A stretch of 60,000 nt of DNA from Hydractinia symbiolongicarpus (GCF_029227915.1 NC_079878.1:9488001-9548000), one strand, 5' to 3'. Counted from the stretch's first letter, positions 11,901 to 26,900 are shown. Program-made: numbers and translations. The notes: generated from the sequence alone by a model not told the origin.

Positions 11901-14900
11901 AAAAATGCCACAATCTGCTTAAAATTTAACTACTTTTGTTCCAGAGCGAATTTTTGCATTCTGTTTGAAGTTTCTGAAAGTTCAATAAAAGTTATTTAAC
12001 ATATTTTTCGGTTTTTACGTAGATCGCAAAAAAAATTGCCCAAAATTGGCTGAAAATCCGTTTTTTTCCGATTTTCGGGTAAAATCCGACAAAATCGGGA
12101 AATCGGATTATTCACGTGTCCAAATTATGCAAAATGATTCTTTTTAATAAAACAAACTTGTGTTGCAAGTTTAAAGTTCTAAGGATGATCCTAACAGAAG
12201 TTATTAAATCTTCCCTATTAAAAGGATTTCATAGAGATTTTTAGGGGTAGTTTGAAGTAATGGCCAATATCAAAGCCTCTGAAAGGTATGGAACCTAAAC
12301 ATTTGGCATGCAGGTGTCTAATAGATAAATATTGAAACTCAGTAAGTTTCATAGCCATATAACATAGCAATAAGGAGTTATTAAAAATAAACCGTCAGGG
12401 GGGCGGATTTGGATCGATCAGGGTTAAAAGATTGTCTAGGAGTTTCAATATTTTTTTTTTAAATTCTTGGTTGTTTCTTTATGCATGATGTCATGAGTAC
12501 GCTCTGCACAAGGAGGTTAATTTAACATGTTTGACAAGACATATAGTGTTACAAATGTTTTCTGGCCGTTCACTTTGACGCATTTAAACATTTTACATAA
12601 ATTTCAATATTTATTTACCATAATAATGCTTAATGCTAACTCATGATGTAGTAATTTTGCATAATTAGCGCAACTTTTAAGACAAATATTTCGAGAACGG
12701 AAAAAAAAATTTCAAAAAAATAAAAACATTCCTAGAGAACTTTCAAAGAACTTTCATATGAGCTTAACTTAATTTTTCGCGGGAGGTAACCTTTAAAAGC
12801 ACGTATTTTCATGAAAGACAACAAATTTTAAATGAAAAAATATACTACCGGTCATATTTTGCAAAATTTAGAATTTCCTGACCTTTTTCTCATTAACTTA
12901 CATAGAATTATCTTGTGTTTTTATGAGACAGACAACGAAAGAAGTATTTTTATACCCTGTACATACGTGAAAAACATTCAAAACTATAACTCATAACAGT
13001 CGAAAAAAACACGTCATCACAATGTTGCCACGCCCAGACCAGGTTTAAATTATTCTTCTTCAAGTTTTAACAAATTTCAGATAAACTACCTCGCACGTTG
13101 AGTAGCTGGGACTTTTTTATTCATTTATCAGGATAAATTCTTCACAAAATAAGGTCTTTTTATAATGGAATATTAAAATTCTACAATTTAACCTAATTTG
13201 CTGGCCTGCAGGGAAAAAGAGGATCTTTTTCTTTAAAATATATAAAGGTGATTTAACCTTCTTCTCGAAAATTGGCAGCAGTAGTGCTGAATCAAAAACT
13301 GACTGGTTATAAACAAATCCAGCAATGCTTTCCTAATTACTCCACATTACAATGTTTCTTTCTTCAACTTTGTGACAAATCGTTCGGAAATTCCATGAAA
13401 TTTGTTGCTTGCATTAATTTAATCAACAAAAAAAAGCATTGTCTTTCCCATCCTTAAAGATTATAATCTTGTATCACATTTCTTAGCTGTTAATTTAAAT
13501 ACCGGATAACTAAAACTATCCTGTATTCAAACTTTTTTGCATTTCCTTTCGATTCTGCGTTAATACTACCCTTTACGGGTTAACTCTAGAGTTAGGGTTG
13601 AAAATGATCAAAAAATATTACATCTCGTGTTCTTGCCCCCCAAAACGGCCTTAAGGGGAACCCGATGTATAAAACGATGTTAGACTTAGATTTAAATTTA
13701 GAGTTAGATAAAGGGTCTGTACAAGTTTACACAGAAAATTTTATTGCAAACCAACCTGCAGATTCCAAGTTGTCGTCAGCAAAAAATTAAGAGGCCTGGG
13801 ACAAGCAAACAAGTGGCATTTTGGCAAAGAAAATTATGTTAATCAATTTACCTTTATATTATCTATGCATTGATAAAGTTTGAATGCATATCCCTTAACA
13901 TGTCTAAAATTACTGATGACAAAACAAGTCAAAATTTGCTATTCCTGAAATATGACATCATAATTTATGCAGCATAACTAAAGCTAAAATCCTCTAAATG
14001 TGAACATCTTGAGCATGAAAAAAGCTTCTTAAAAAATTTAAAAAGACTTGTTAACCAACTTTTTAAGCTCTATAAGTCCAATATCATTTTATACCTGGGG
14101 TTCCCTTTAAACCTGCTGTCCTTTCATTATGTTTCTACCTTGACCTGCTTTAGGCTCGTAGGTACAAACAATATTGCTAACAACAGATTTTATCTTAAAA
14201 TATTATATTCGCAAGTTATCAAACACTTTTAATTATCCAAATTTTTTGTAAACTTAAAAATATCCGTTTGCATTAAAGGTCTGATTTAATCAGTGGCTAC
14301 TATTGTGAAACACAAAGCACTTACACTATACTTCTGCTCAATCATAAACAGGGGTACCATATTTGCAACCAACGGTTGAGTTCTTCTCAAAACAGCTGTC
14401 TCTCCATCGTAAATGCTTTCTTCCTGCAAGAACCATCCTGGATTATTGTTGTGTGCTAACCGCAACTTCACATTCTCCAACTCCGCAGACCATTCGAGTT
14501 TCTTGTAGGGGGAATGCACATTGAATAAACAGCGCATGCGCTCGTTTCTAAAACAGTAAAAAACGGGTACATTTCATTACACCAGCTAAATTCTGTTTAA
14601 AACTTTTAGAAAACTTTAAAAAAACCAGACAAGGCATTAGCGTATATTTAAGTTAAAGGCACATTCTTATACATGAAATGGGTATTTTTGAACTTTTTCC
14701 TTTCTAATTAGTTGATATCTGAATAAAATAACGCAACTGCTTTTTAAATTGTTTGCTACAGAGAAATAACGAACAAGAAACTCTTTCTACTAGTATTTTT
14801 TTATTGTCGTTGCTTCTTTAAACAATAAGAAAAAGAAAAAGTAAAATTTCAGTTCTTTTTTTTCTGTTTTTCTTTTTTCTTTTTGTTAGAATAATCCTAC

Positions 14901-17900
14901 AACGACTAAAAACATCGTAAAAAGAAACTATACTCAAAATAATAAAAATAAGATGAACATTGTAAACTACTTTTACAATATCACGCTTTTGACTAGAAAT
15001 GTTTAGGAAATGCCACTAATGGCCAAGTTGCAATTTCCACTTATTTTTATAAAATACTGCGTCATTTCATGAGCAGATCAATCTTTGCACATTAATGTTT
15101 ACGTACTGTCTGTCGCGTACTGGAATGGATAATTCGATCCAATTCATATTAGCAATTTCTGTTTCGCGATCCAGCAGATTTTTCACATCTTTAAACCAGT
15201 TGTTTACTTTTTTCGTATCAAGAAACTAAAAACAATACGTGGAACTAAAGAAATCGGAGCAGACACAATGACAACAACAGCAACCACAAAGGATAACGAC
15301 AACAACAACCACAACAAAGAGGAAGACGACGACGACGACAACAACCACAACAAAGAGGACGACGACGACAACAACAACAACAACAACAACATCAGCAAAA
15401 ATCAACAACAACAACAAAAAAAACAACACCACAACAACAAGAACAACAGCGACAAAAACGACAAAAAAGACAAAAACAACAACAACGACAATGACAACGA
15501 CAACAACGACGAGTGCCGACGTAAATTAAAAAGGGCTGGATGATGACAGTGATAATCATGATAACGATAACAACGATCACCGTGATGGTAAAGAAACAAA
15601 CTTGGTCTCAATAAGAACCTTAAAAACCAAAAGTTAAAATAACAGATAAATATCTTACCCTATAAGATCTGCGCAGTGAAGCCACTTTTCCTGCAATCTC
15701 GCCAATCAAAGCTATATCATGTTGAAGATCTTCAATTAATTGGGAAGAGTTCTTTCCACCCGGTCGAGGACTGGAAACTAGTGAATAAACGTATCATTGA
15801 AATCCAAAATAATATTATATCCTTTTCCAGTAGAATTCCATGTCTTCCCTATATTTAAGAATGTGTTTTAAAGGTGCTACGAAACGATTCAATAAGTTTA
15901 ATCCCCACACATTTTAAAGAATGGTGGGTAATAACGGACCACTCAAAGAGTCAAGGTGCAAGAAATTATATACACATTAGAACTACATAGACGTCTACAT
16001 AGACAACCTGCTTATAAATAATTAATTTTTTATGATAAATCTGCTTCTTTTTATTTTTATTTAAAAAAAAAAAGAAAAATTTTTCTTCAATAATCTTTTT
16101 GGCGGTAAAATAAGCTACAGTCTCTAAAATGTATTAAATATCAGGAAATCGAAAGTTTGTTTTGACGAGGGAGCAGAAACAACACGAGAAGCTGTATTTG
16201 TTAAAAAAAGCTATGTTACTAGCTTTAAGAAGGCAATTAATACCTCTAAAAAGATTTTGAAATTGTTGATACTGCGATTGGCATTATATGCGATAAACTT
16301 GTATGTTTCTATGCAAAATTTCGAAGGATGTAGCTAGCTAGCTAGTTCAAAAGGTTAGAAGTTTATTTTATTAAAAAGTTTGAGTTAAAAGCAAGGTATA
16401 TTATATATAGCGAATAAATCATGGATATCAAGTATATGTGGGGAACTCTTCTGTCATTTTCAGTTATATTTGGATACCCAAATTATATTCAAGATGATTT
16501 AAGATTTTGTTTTTGTCCTCAGTGATCATAAATGTTTCACCGCTATTAGCTCGACTTTCGTGTAAGTCACTAAAGTTTAAAACCATATCGCAGCCCCTTT
16601 AAAAAAATGAAAATACAAAATAGTATAAATTTATTCATGATGAGTAGTAGTCAAGGCGATTCTTAAGAAAACAGGGGTATTTTTTTAAATATTAAATATT
16701 GAGGAACTGTCTATTTTAGTTGAAATTTGGGTAAAACTACTATTTACAATAAATCAACGTTATCTGTAAAAACACGTCGATATCCAGCGTCTCAAGTTTC
16801 TAAATTTTTGGGGTAAATAAATGAGAGCTGTTAAGCAGGTATTCCAGGACAACAGTAAATCCAAGTTTAAAACCAGTCCCTTAGATTGCATTATCAAGTA
16901 GCTACACACCTATACGTTAATTTTTGTACAGTCTATAATACATTCACAAAAATTATGAAGTGTTACTGCATTTTTTTCAACTTCAGTATGCTTCAGAAGC
17001 ACAAAATAATCTGTATAAATGCCATTGGTATCCTCACGAACATGAAATTTTAATCATTAGTTAATTACTCAGGCATTACTCTGCAGACACACCCATTTTT
17101 TTTATCTAAGAGACACATACTTGATTGAGAGTATTTGATAGTTGTTGTTTTCTTGTCGATATTTATAGAAATACCAGAACCAACATCAATCAATTCCACA
17201 TCGTTCACAGGTAAACACCATTTCACTTTATACTTCTTCTTTGTCATCAGTTTTAATTGCTTTTGTCTAAAAAATAGAGAGAAAACACTATAAATAAAAA
17301 CTTTTAAATTACAGATGAATTAATAAATGGTTTATTGAGTAAAGGCCAAGGATGGTGCTAAAAAAACAAATGTTAACTTTAAAACAATCTTGAGAAGACC
17401 TTGAGCAATTTTCCAGTCAATAAACACCAATGGTTTGAATGTTACACAAATAAGGAAATGTTAAAAGAGAAAAATAATAACTTACTTGTTGAGAATACTT
17501 GCACATACAATTAAATCGCTCAACAAAAAGATCCTGCGAAGTTTGGTTTTAACAACTTTATTGTCTTCAATAAGCTAAAAACATAACCTTGTAAGGTACA
17601 AATGCACAAGAAATACAATATACTAGGTTTTTGAATTAAAATTAATACACTCTTTTCAAGCGTAACTGTGCATTAAAACTTAAACTACAAACAGATTATG
17701 GATATCATTTCTCTCTTGCCAAATGATCTTAATCTTATTGGCAGCACCAACAACTTTTTGTGGATAACCCATAGAGGCGCAAAATTAAAACAAGCAAAGC
17801 TGAATGTACAACAAAAGACAACAAAATAAAGCTTCTTACACAAAGGAGCATATCATCATGTCTTATGTAGTATCGCTTTTTTGAAGCAAGAGGCTATAAG

Positions 17901-20900
17901 AAGAAGGTAATCATATAACACTGAACATCCTACGCATAGTAAAAATTTATATATTTAAAAACACATTAGTGAAGGATCAGATTGTTAATAAACTGAAGTC
18001 TCCGAAAGAATTTGGAACATTTTTGGCTACCCACACAATATAACAGATTATCTCTTAAAATATTTCAAGAAAATTGCCCAGTTGTAAACATTTTTTCTAT
18101 ACAAGGCCTGACAAGTAAATATGTAAGTGAAAGAGAAATAAACACTAATTAACAAATGACTTACTTTATCAAGACCTGTAAAATAGCCATCCAGTTGCCT
18201 CACTTTGTGTTTACACATGGAATCTTTCCGCTTTTTTGCAAGAGTCTCGCTTAAACATTCTAAATGAGTCAGTGCCATCTGAAGCGGTGGTCGATCAGGG
18301 TGAAGAAGGGGAGTGACTTTCACAAGTGCTTGGGTCAGTATTACAAGTTGAGGAATGCGCTCAAGTGGTTGCCTCATTAAGTCATACAAAGATTGTTTGG
18401 TATTGTGTCGGTATAAACGATTCTAAAATTAGGCCGAATTGAAAATAAATTTAGGGCTATGTTACCATACAACTTACAGAAATCTATCAATGTTATTATC
18501 TTCATACTCCATTATAAATTTATAAAGTTATAGTTATACAATGAATTCAAAAAAATTAAATTTAAGATAGGAGAGTTAATACCTTATTTCAGTCACACCA
18601 TATACATTATTAACTTTCATCAATTCTCCATTTATTACTGTGTGATTTAATAATTTCAAATTTAACAGTTTTTTATAATTACACAAGTTTTTAAATTCAG
18701 TGTTTTTTCAGTATAACAACACTTTATGAAATAATGAAGCTTTAATTCAATAACGTAGTAATTTACTGGTTATTGCGGCTATGCTAATTGAAATTGAGTG
18801 AAGTTTCTTTTGTTTATAAGTATGACGATCTTTTTTACTATGGATACTTACGTTAATAGGGATGGAATTAAATTTTATGGATTTAAACTTTTTAGTTCTG
18901 CATATTGTATTATAACATGATGATAATTCATTAGTTGACACCTGCAAAAAAACAGGGGTTTTGCTATGGGTTATTATGTTCCTAATTTACTAAAAGTAAT
19001 TAGTTTTATTTATCTTAAAGTACACTCATTACTTTTCTCATTGTATTTTTTTCTATAAGCATAGTGATTCTGACAGAAAGAAATGTACTAAGAATTCAAG
19101 CAGGAATTAGGTCTCTCTACATTCTGGATGCGTGGTACTTTAAGCCTTTTAACCGTCATTTAGTAAAAGTCTTAATGGAACGAGAACACAACAGATGTTT
19201 TAAATATAAAAGTACCTAATGTTAATAACAGTAATCACCAGGTAGCCTAACATAAAAAATAGACTTATGAAAATTTTACAAGTGCTTTATTTTTAATGTT
19301 TGTTACCTATTTAACAGCATATAATGTTATTTAGTTGAAATTTAATACTGATTACAAAGCTGTTTTTATTTTTATTTATAACGAGAAATATCATTGAGTG
19401 CCCGGTATTCTAAATAATCAGATTATAGTAAAAAATAATACTTTACCTTGAGGAATTTCAAAAAAGCTGGGACAAGTTTGCATGTTTCCTTTATGCTCTC
19501 CATTGCAACAGAGAAATTTGACACAAATGAGTTATAAGCCTTTAATACAGTTGACTTAGAAAACTAAAAGGAAAGTAACGTTTACACTAAATAAAATCGT
19601 TTATGTTAGTACATTAAAATCATAGCAACCTGAGGAAAATGTAAAAACAAGAAAAACTTCAACTACCTGAATAAAAAAAACAACATAAATCCAGAAAAAA
19701 TGTGCAACTTTTACAACCCTTGTTAGTTGCACTGGCCATAACAGTTTTTCAATTAAATGCCATCAACAGAATCTTAGTTGTAACACATTGTTAGTTATAC
19801 CTTGCCGAAAACAAATTGACTTAAAAACGTGAAAAAGTTAGCACTCGAGATGCTAAATTCGTAATTTGTGATATTTATTATCAAAAGTACCAACCGATGC
19901 AAAAATGACATCTCCTATAACCTCCCTTGTGTCCCATTCATTTGCACGATCACTCAACGCCATGTTAAATAACTGATGACATTGCAGAATTTCATGGATG
20001 TGTTTGAAAATGACTTTGACACGGTCTTGACTGATAAGCTTTCGATCAAGTAACGGTTCTTCATATTCCTGAAATGCAAAATATAAACCTATGGATACAG
20101 TTTTGCTATTAGTCACATATTAGCATGTTACACTTTACTTGCAAAGAAAATAAAGCTATTGTTACACCATGGACTATAAAAAAATTCATTTAAAATAGAA
20201 TTAACAGTGATTGACCCACCTTAATTAATCTATTTAATGACTTCATATAAATTTTCTCATTCTCAATTATGCATTTCACAATTTGATATCGCTTAACCTA
20301 AAAATAAATTGTTTGGTTTATATATACACCATAAAGTCTAAAAATATCAGACTATAACTGCAAGAGTTCTGTCAGCATGCACTGAAATATATTCGCACTT
20401 ATTAAAAGTGCACTTTAGCACACACCAAACTGTCTCATTTACCATTTCCATTATTTTATGGCTTCTTTATAATAAGTTCCTTGGGTGATTATTGTGTTGA
20501 ATGTTCAGTCCAGTGAATTTAGTTACATTACAATGGCACACATCTCGATATAGGATGCTGAGATTTTAATGACTTTTATGCAGGTTGAAAAAAAAAACGA
20601 TTTTCTTATACTTATACTTAAAATTTAAATTTATAGGTTTTCAGGGGTAAATTTAGCCCCAAATTACAGATTACTTACTTATTTACTAAACCTATTATTT
20701 TTGTGTAAAAGCATAGTGAATGCCACTTTGTGTTTTTGAGCTATAGATATTAGTTGGGGCTGACAATGAAAAAGCAGCTCACAAGTTAGATGGATTTGAA
20801 CAAATATAATTTGTGTAAAATTTGTAGATAGTATAAATTTGATATGTAATGTAAAAACTATATAAAATATTTGTCAATAAGTTAAAAATGAAACCAACTG

Positions 20901-23900
20901 CCTCCTCTGGCTGAAAAATTTTTTATAATGCATTCAAATTAGATGAAGAGTTTAGAAACAACACACACAGCATACAACCTTTATATTATATTGTGTTTTT
21001 TTGTAAGTTGAGGTAGATTACCTATTTGTATTTAAAACAAACAAAAAACTTTGCTTGATGAAGGAACGTACTTGATACTCATCTGCATTTTGATTTAAGG
21101 GAGGTAGTTGAACAAGTTGTTGCTCATTTTCCATCTCTACTGGAATATAAGTATCCTTTTCAAGATCTGAAAAATATAGAAGAAAAATTTTTAAATGGCA
21201 CTTAAAGCTAACAAACTTTTTCTAAAATTTGCAGGAGTTTGATTGCGAATTATTTAATAGAAATCTTATATGTCCGAATCAGCATATTGTAATTTTCATA
21301 CATTGAAAAAATCTTACTTAAGTCAGTAATTGCAAGTGCCACTGGAGTTGAAAAATTACGAATTATTGTAATAACTCATTTTAAACACAAAAAGACCTCT
21401 CTGTAAATAGTTTTTTGCAATAGTCAAAATTCAAGTGTTTTATGCAGTAATGCAACTCAGTAAAAACATACCTCAGTAAAAACATACCTGATGAGTCACT
21501 CAAACTTTCAAATATAACACTGTTCCTGGGAGGAAGTGGTGGCTTCTTTCTTTCCAATTTTTCCACAAACCCTTCAATATCTTCATAATCTGACTCAACC
21601 TGAAAGGTGAAGTTTGAACAGATGAGATATAAAACTGTTTTGAAAATACTCTGAAAAGAAGACTTACTAACAAAGCACTGTGTGTTATGACTAACTACTG
21701 TTCCATCTTAAGGCTGAATGGAAAACAATACTCTTTCTCCAAGATTATTAAAACTACGTGTGTCTGTACTATGGTTTTCACAATAGTCGAACTACATTTT
21801 GCCCCATCTCATTGATTTTGTTGCTCTTGATTTCTTTGTTTTCTGCTGTAAAAACAGTCGACTTCAGCAGCCACCGAAGTGTGGACTTTTGGAGCCTCTT
21901 AAAACAAAAGAATTATGACGTCAAGAAGAATCTCACTGAAGTGTGGACTTTTGGACTCACTTAAAACAAAAGAATTTGTGACGTCAAGAAGAATCTCACT
22001 TAAGTTGTCGAAATTTACAGTTACAGAAAGATTAATATTAGGGGATGGGTGCGTAGGAATAATTTATTCTTCCTATTGTTATTGCCTGGCGGTAGCTGGT
22101 CTGTTTAATAGGTTAGGCAAACTTCGGCAAGTTGCAATTCCAAAGTTTGCTTCCAATTCATGTCTACTGAAAAAAGGCTAAGGAATTGTTTTGTATTGAC
22201 TTGCAGCAAGTAAGTGGAACATTTGAATATATGATTGTGGAATGAAGTTGAGCAATGTTGCTAAGAAGAAAGATTACTGGCAAACATTTATTCTGTGTGT
22301 CACCCGTGATTGCAGAAGAAAAGCAGTTTGGTAAAAAGCAGGCTTTAACTTATGACAAAAATCATAGTATCAACTTAATGACTATGCTTTCAGGTTCATC
22401 TGTTTACTATTAATTCTATTGATTTTGGAGTAAGATATAAAATTGCTTTCTATTGCTGTGCTAGCAAGTGTGAAGATAAAACTGTTTCACATTTAACAAA
22501 TTTGAAAAAGCTTCGAGTCAAATTCAAAAGACCTTTATGTTCTCTTGGGTTTCTTTTTTATTTAAGTAACAAGACATTTTATAACAACACAATAATTTGA
22601 ATAGCTAGCCAACTGGTTATTTATGGTAGCTGGTAAAGGTGTAATGTATAACAATTGGTTGACTTTATAACAACTTTGTATGTTTACTTTTGTAGATTCA
22701 AAGCTTTTGGCAATAGACACAGGCATGGTTTTATTTAATTTTATTTAGTTTTTTGACAACTTTTTTCATAAAAATGTAAAAAACTTTTGTCATTTCACCC
22801 ATTAAATAAAACCATGCCTTCTTCTTATTCAAATTGTATATAATTAGCACCATTTCAAGGAATTATTTCGGTATGAAGCTAGAGATTTTAGACCAAAACA
22901 TCATTAAGTCTTGTCAAAGTCTTCATTGGCCTTGTGACATGTTGATAAATTGTATGGAAAGTGTCTATTGCCAAAAGCTTTGAATGTACAAAAGTAAACA
23001 TACAAAGTTGTTATGAAGTCAACAAATTGTTATACATTACACCTTTTCTTGACACATTGGTGGCGCCGTAGATTAGTGGTTATAGCTCTCGTACTCTGTG
23101 CGGGAGACCGGGGTTCGATTCCTCTTGACGGCGATTCAACATGGGCGAGTGAATGTTACCATAGCCCCAGGTTAACCCAAGCCATGTGAGGGAAATTGGG
23201 AAGATGGCACACTGTGTGGGCCATTGGATGTTGCCGGGAGTTGTCTAGTAGAGCACGGGCTCTAATTGGGTCTGCGTAGCTCAAAATGAGTTTTAAATAC
23301 TCTAGGACTCTCCATCTACGCCATGGCCCCTCCTGGAAATAATAGACAGGGTATATCCCTCGATATTTGTGAGGCTAGCCATGTAAAATATGCACATCTA
23401 TCTATCTATCTATTGACTTCAAGTATTCTGATCAAGTTGTAAGTATAAAATTATTTAAAAAAACTGTTACTAAATAAATTTGTTAAGGTTTAGTAAGGTG
23501 ACTTATGACTTTTTTCTTACCATTTTTTCTAGCGTTTTTTTGTCATTTTATTGACTTCTCTGTATGGAAAACAACCAAGTTGTATAATTTAATTATTAAC
23601 TTACTGTTCCAACTTTCTCTCTGGGTTGTCCTAGAACTTCGTAAATTTCACTTTCTTCAACATCCCCGCTCTCATCAAAATCAGATCCCCAGGAATCGCC
23701 TGAATCAGACATATCATCGTCAAGAGACATAGGTAATACTACCGTACTTGCTGGACGAGTTGGAGAATCTATAAGTTGCAAAACAGAAATGTTTAATAAT
23801 AATAGGTATGTATTAAAATCAACACCAAAGATAAAACAAAACAAAAAATAAAACGAAACAAAATATGAAAATCAAAAAAAATGTGTCTGAAGCATTCATC

Positions 23901-26900
23901 CAATTTTTCTGTTTTGTCAAATTTACATATCTATATGTATAACTCTTGCTCTTTGTGCATTAGACTGGGGTTTGATTCCCTTTGGCGGCGATTAAATATG
24001 GGCGAGTGAATGTTAGGGTTAACTCAAGCCATGTTTGGGAAATTGGGAAGATGCACACTATGTGGGCTGTTGGATGTTGCAGGGAGTTGTTTGGCAGAGT
24101 GCGGACCCTAATTGGGTCTGCCTTGCTTTAAATAAGCATTAAACACTCTAGGACTCTCTATCGAAGCCTCCTAGAAATAATATACAGAGTATATCACTCG
24201 ATATTTGTGAGGCTAAACATGTAAAATCTCACTCTATATATGGTCCCAGTTTAATTATCATTTTACAATTATTTTATTATCCAATTAATATTATTTTACA
24301 CACAGGTCAATTGTTTGTTAGTTGTAGTGGTTTGTGTTGTGTTTAAAAAATCTATTATTAAATAAATAATTTTTTCTATTTTATAAATAATTTAAAATAT
24401 GATATTTATTACACTGTCAATAACTTTACTTTAAAATTATTAGATACATTATTAAAATCAATAAAGAAAATAAAACAAAACAAAAAACAATAGAAATATA
24501 CCTTACTAAATATATAAAAATATACATTGGGAATGCAGCATATTTATTAAAGTACCTAATACGCATTTTACCATTTGTTCTATTTTGTCACAAACTTAAT
24601 GTATATGTTTTCAATTTAATTACTTATAATTTGTTATTCAATCAATATCCTTCCTATACACAGGTCAAATGTGCCAACCATAAATTTGTAATTTAAACAA
24701 TATTTTGTTAGATACTTGTCACTGCTATATGATTTATAGAATCAATTATTAAAAAAAAATCTTTCTGTTTTTATAATTAATTTAAAATATCAGACTTGTT
24801 TTCCTGCAAATTACTTGATAATAACATGATCTCTCGCAGTGAAATTTGTCTTCCCATATGTACTAAATTCTTATACAGTTTTCGTTTTCTATGTAAAATA
24901 GAGATTTTTTTAGAGAAGTTTTACCTACAGTACAGTCCAAATGTAAAGACTGAAATACATGATCAGTTTAAATAAAACGACTGAGCCTGACAGATGTGTC
25001 ATATGTACATATTGTGCATTTTCAAAACTGATGTTATTTTTACCTGTTAACTTTAACCTATCAGCTTTCTTAAAAAGATGGATGTGTTCATCTTTTTTGC
25101 TTAAACAGATGATCTTTCCCTATTAAACTTTGGTAGATCTATTGTTTTAGGAGCTTTTGTTTACGAAACACGGATCAAGATGCATATGAGAGGAATGTAT
25201 TTGGAAACTGAAAGAAACTAGTTGTTATCCTCTTAAAATTCCATGGTGGATCAGCCATCGTACATATTTCTTGCATCACTATATTGTGCATTTATGCTGC
25301 CTTTTTACATGAAGTGCATAAAGAAATTTACTTAGACTTTTACTTTGTGGGTGCGATTGTAATGACGTTTTCTATTACAAAACCTCTGGTTTTTCAATTG
25401 GATCACATTATAAAATTAAGATACATGTTTGCTACAAGACAAACTTTTTTATGTAGGATTTTTGAAAAATATTGAAAAATATTGAAACAGTTTCTTAGAG
25501 GGTTAATACGGCACCCTAGTTAACTCTCAAAACAGGATCGTAAAAAGCTAATAAAGGACTGTATTTTCGATTGAAAACTGCTAAAACCGTACCATAGAAG
25601 ATTAATAACAAGAGATTAATGCCTTAGTTCGCCTAAAAACTGTCGAAACAGGACTATAAATGATTAATTACTGTAATGTTTTAGTGCGAAGATTCTGTTA
25701 AATCACTTAAAACATAGCTCTGCCAAAGACCATTATTGAAGTAATTATGATAAACAATGGGTAAAAGGGTTTTCGGCATACAGGAAGATGTGTTGTATAG
25801 CCCGTACAGGAAAGTTTACCATCGTACTGCGCTGTGAGCTTCCAAATAATTCATAGTTTTAAAACTACTTACAGGATATTATTGAAGATATTATTTCAGT
25901 TTGTCTGTTCAGTATTCATATTACTGTGGAAAGTTTATCATTTCTTGAACATGATAGTTTAGTAGGTGATGTTTCAGGAGATCCTTCTCCCATCATCTGG
26001 CAAAGTAAAATGATGTTGCGCATGTCAAATGGATACAGTCATAAAGTCATCACGCAAGTGAAAAATAAAATGAAGAGAAGATGCAACGGAGACAACAAGG
26101 AAACATCAGAGGAATTTATCGCATCAGCATTCCTACTCTTCGTACCAGGTATCAGCGATATCCTTCGTCGAGTTTTAAGGCAACACAAGATCAAATGCAT
26201 TTTTACCTCTAGAGACACCCTAAGAAGCACTTTGTCTAAACCAAAAGACAAAAAAAACCTGGAAGAACAAAGCAATGTTGTTTACGAAATCCCATGCAAA
26301 GATTGTGATGCAGTGTATATAGGCGAAACAAAAAGAAAGTTTAAGCAACAAGTACAAGAACATATGCGCGCAGTGAGAAACGGAGATGTGAAGAAAAACA
26401 AAATTGCGGACCACAGCGGGAGCAGAAGTCATCAGTTTAATTGGGATGAGAAGAAAATCATTGACAGAGAATCCAGAACAACGGCCAGGAAGATTAAAGA
26501 AACCATCAACAGTGTAGAACGTAACAAACACATAAACAGCATCTCGTATCAACTTCCTGAGATTTGGTTACCAGCCCTACAGAAGAAGTAGTTACCTACA
26601 TCTAGGTCCGAAAATGTTAATTACCATAATTAACTATAATTATCAGCTCGTTTTTGATTGGTTAATTTCTATAAATTTCAATCCTCCGCAATTATATAAA
26701 TACATGCGCCATCATTTTACTTTGCCGATAATGGGAGAAGGATCTCCCGAAACGTCGCCTACTAAACTATAATGTTCAAGAAATGATAAACTTTCCACAG
26801 TAATACTTACAGGATATATATTATTTTATAAAAAGTAACATTTCTTACCTGTACGAGGGTTATAATAGCGAATACCAGTTTCAACTCTTGTAACATTGTC

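Larger units (their letters stand above)
25880..26804 (+). mobile_element. Penelope-like element fragment with GIY-YIG endonuclease and inverted ends
   Basis: A 221-residue frame (25926-26591) carries the C-terminal part of a Penelope-like ORF: VPGISDILRRVLRQHKIK, a Cys pair (IPCKDCDAVYIGETKRKF) that holds the GIY-YIG-like YIGETKR core, and ERNKHINSISYQLPEIWL. The reverse transcriptase is missing, so the copy is truncated. About 80 bp at the left end reappear inverted at the right, as in Penelope pLTR fragments; the first residues of the frame are just translated repeat. A 13-bp direct repeat, ACTTACAGGATAT, flanks it (25867-25879 and 26805-26817). It sits in a RhoGEF intron. Confidence 0.85.

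Noticed and set aside
15204-15611. Several overlapping long frames on both strands
   Set aside because: They are translations of an AAC/GAC microsatellite; composition is low-complexity in every frame.
26039-26552. Minus-strand frames of 78 and 110 residues
   Set aside because: They are shadows of the Penelope-like endonuclease frame.
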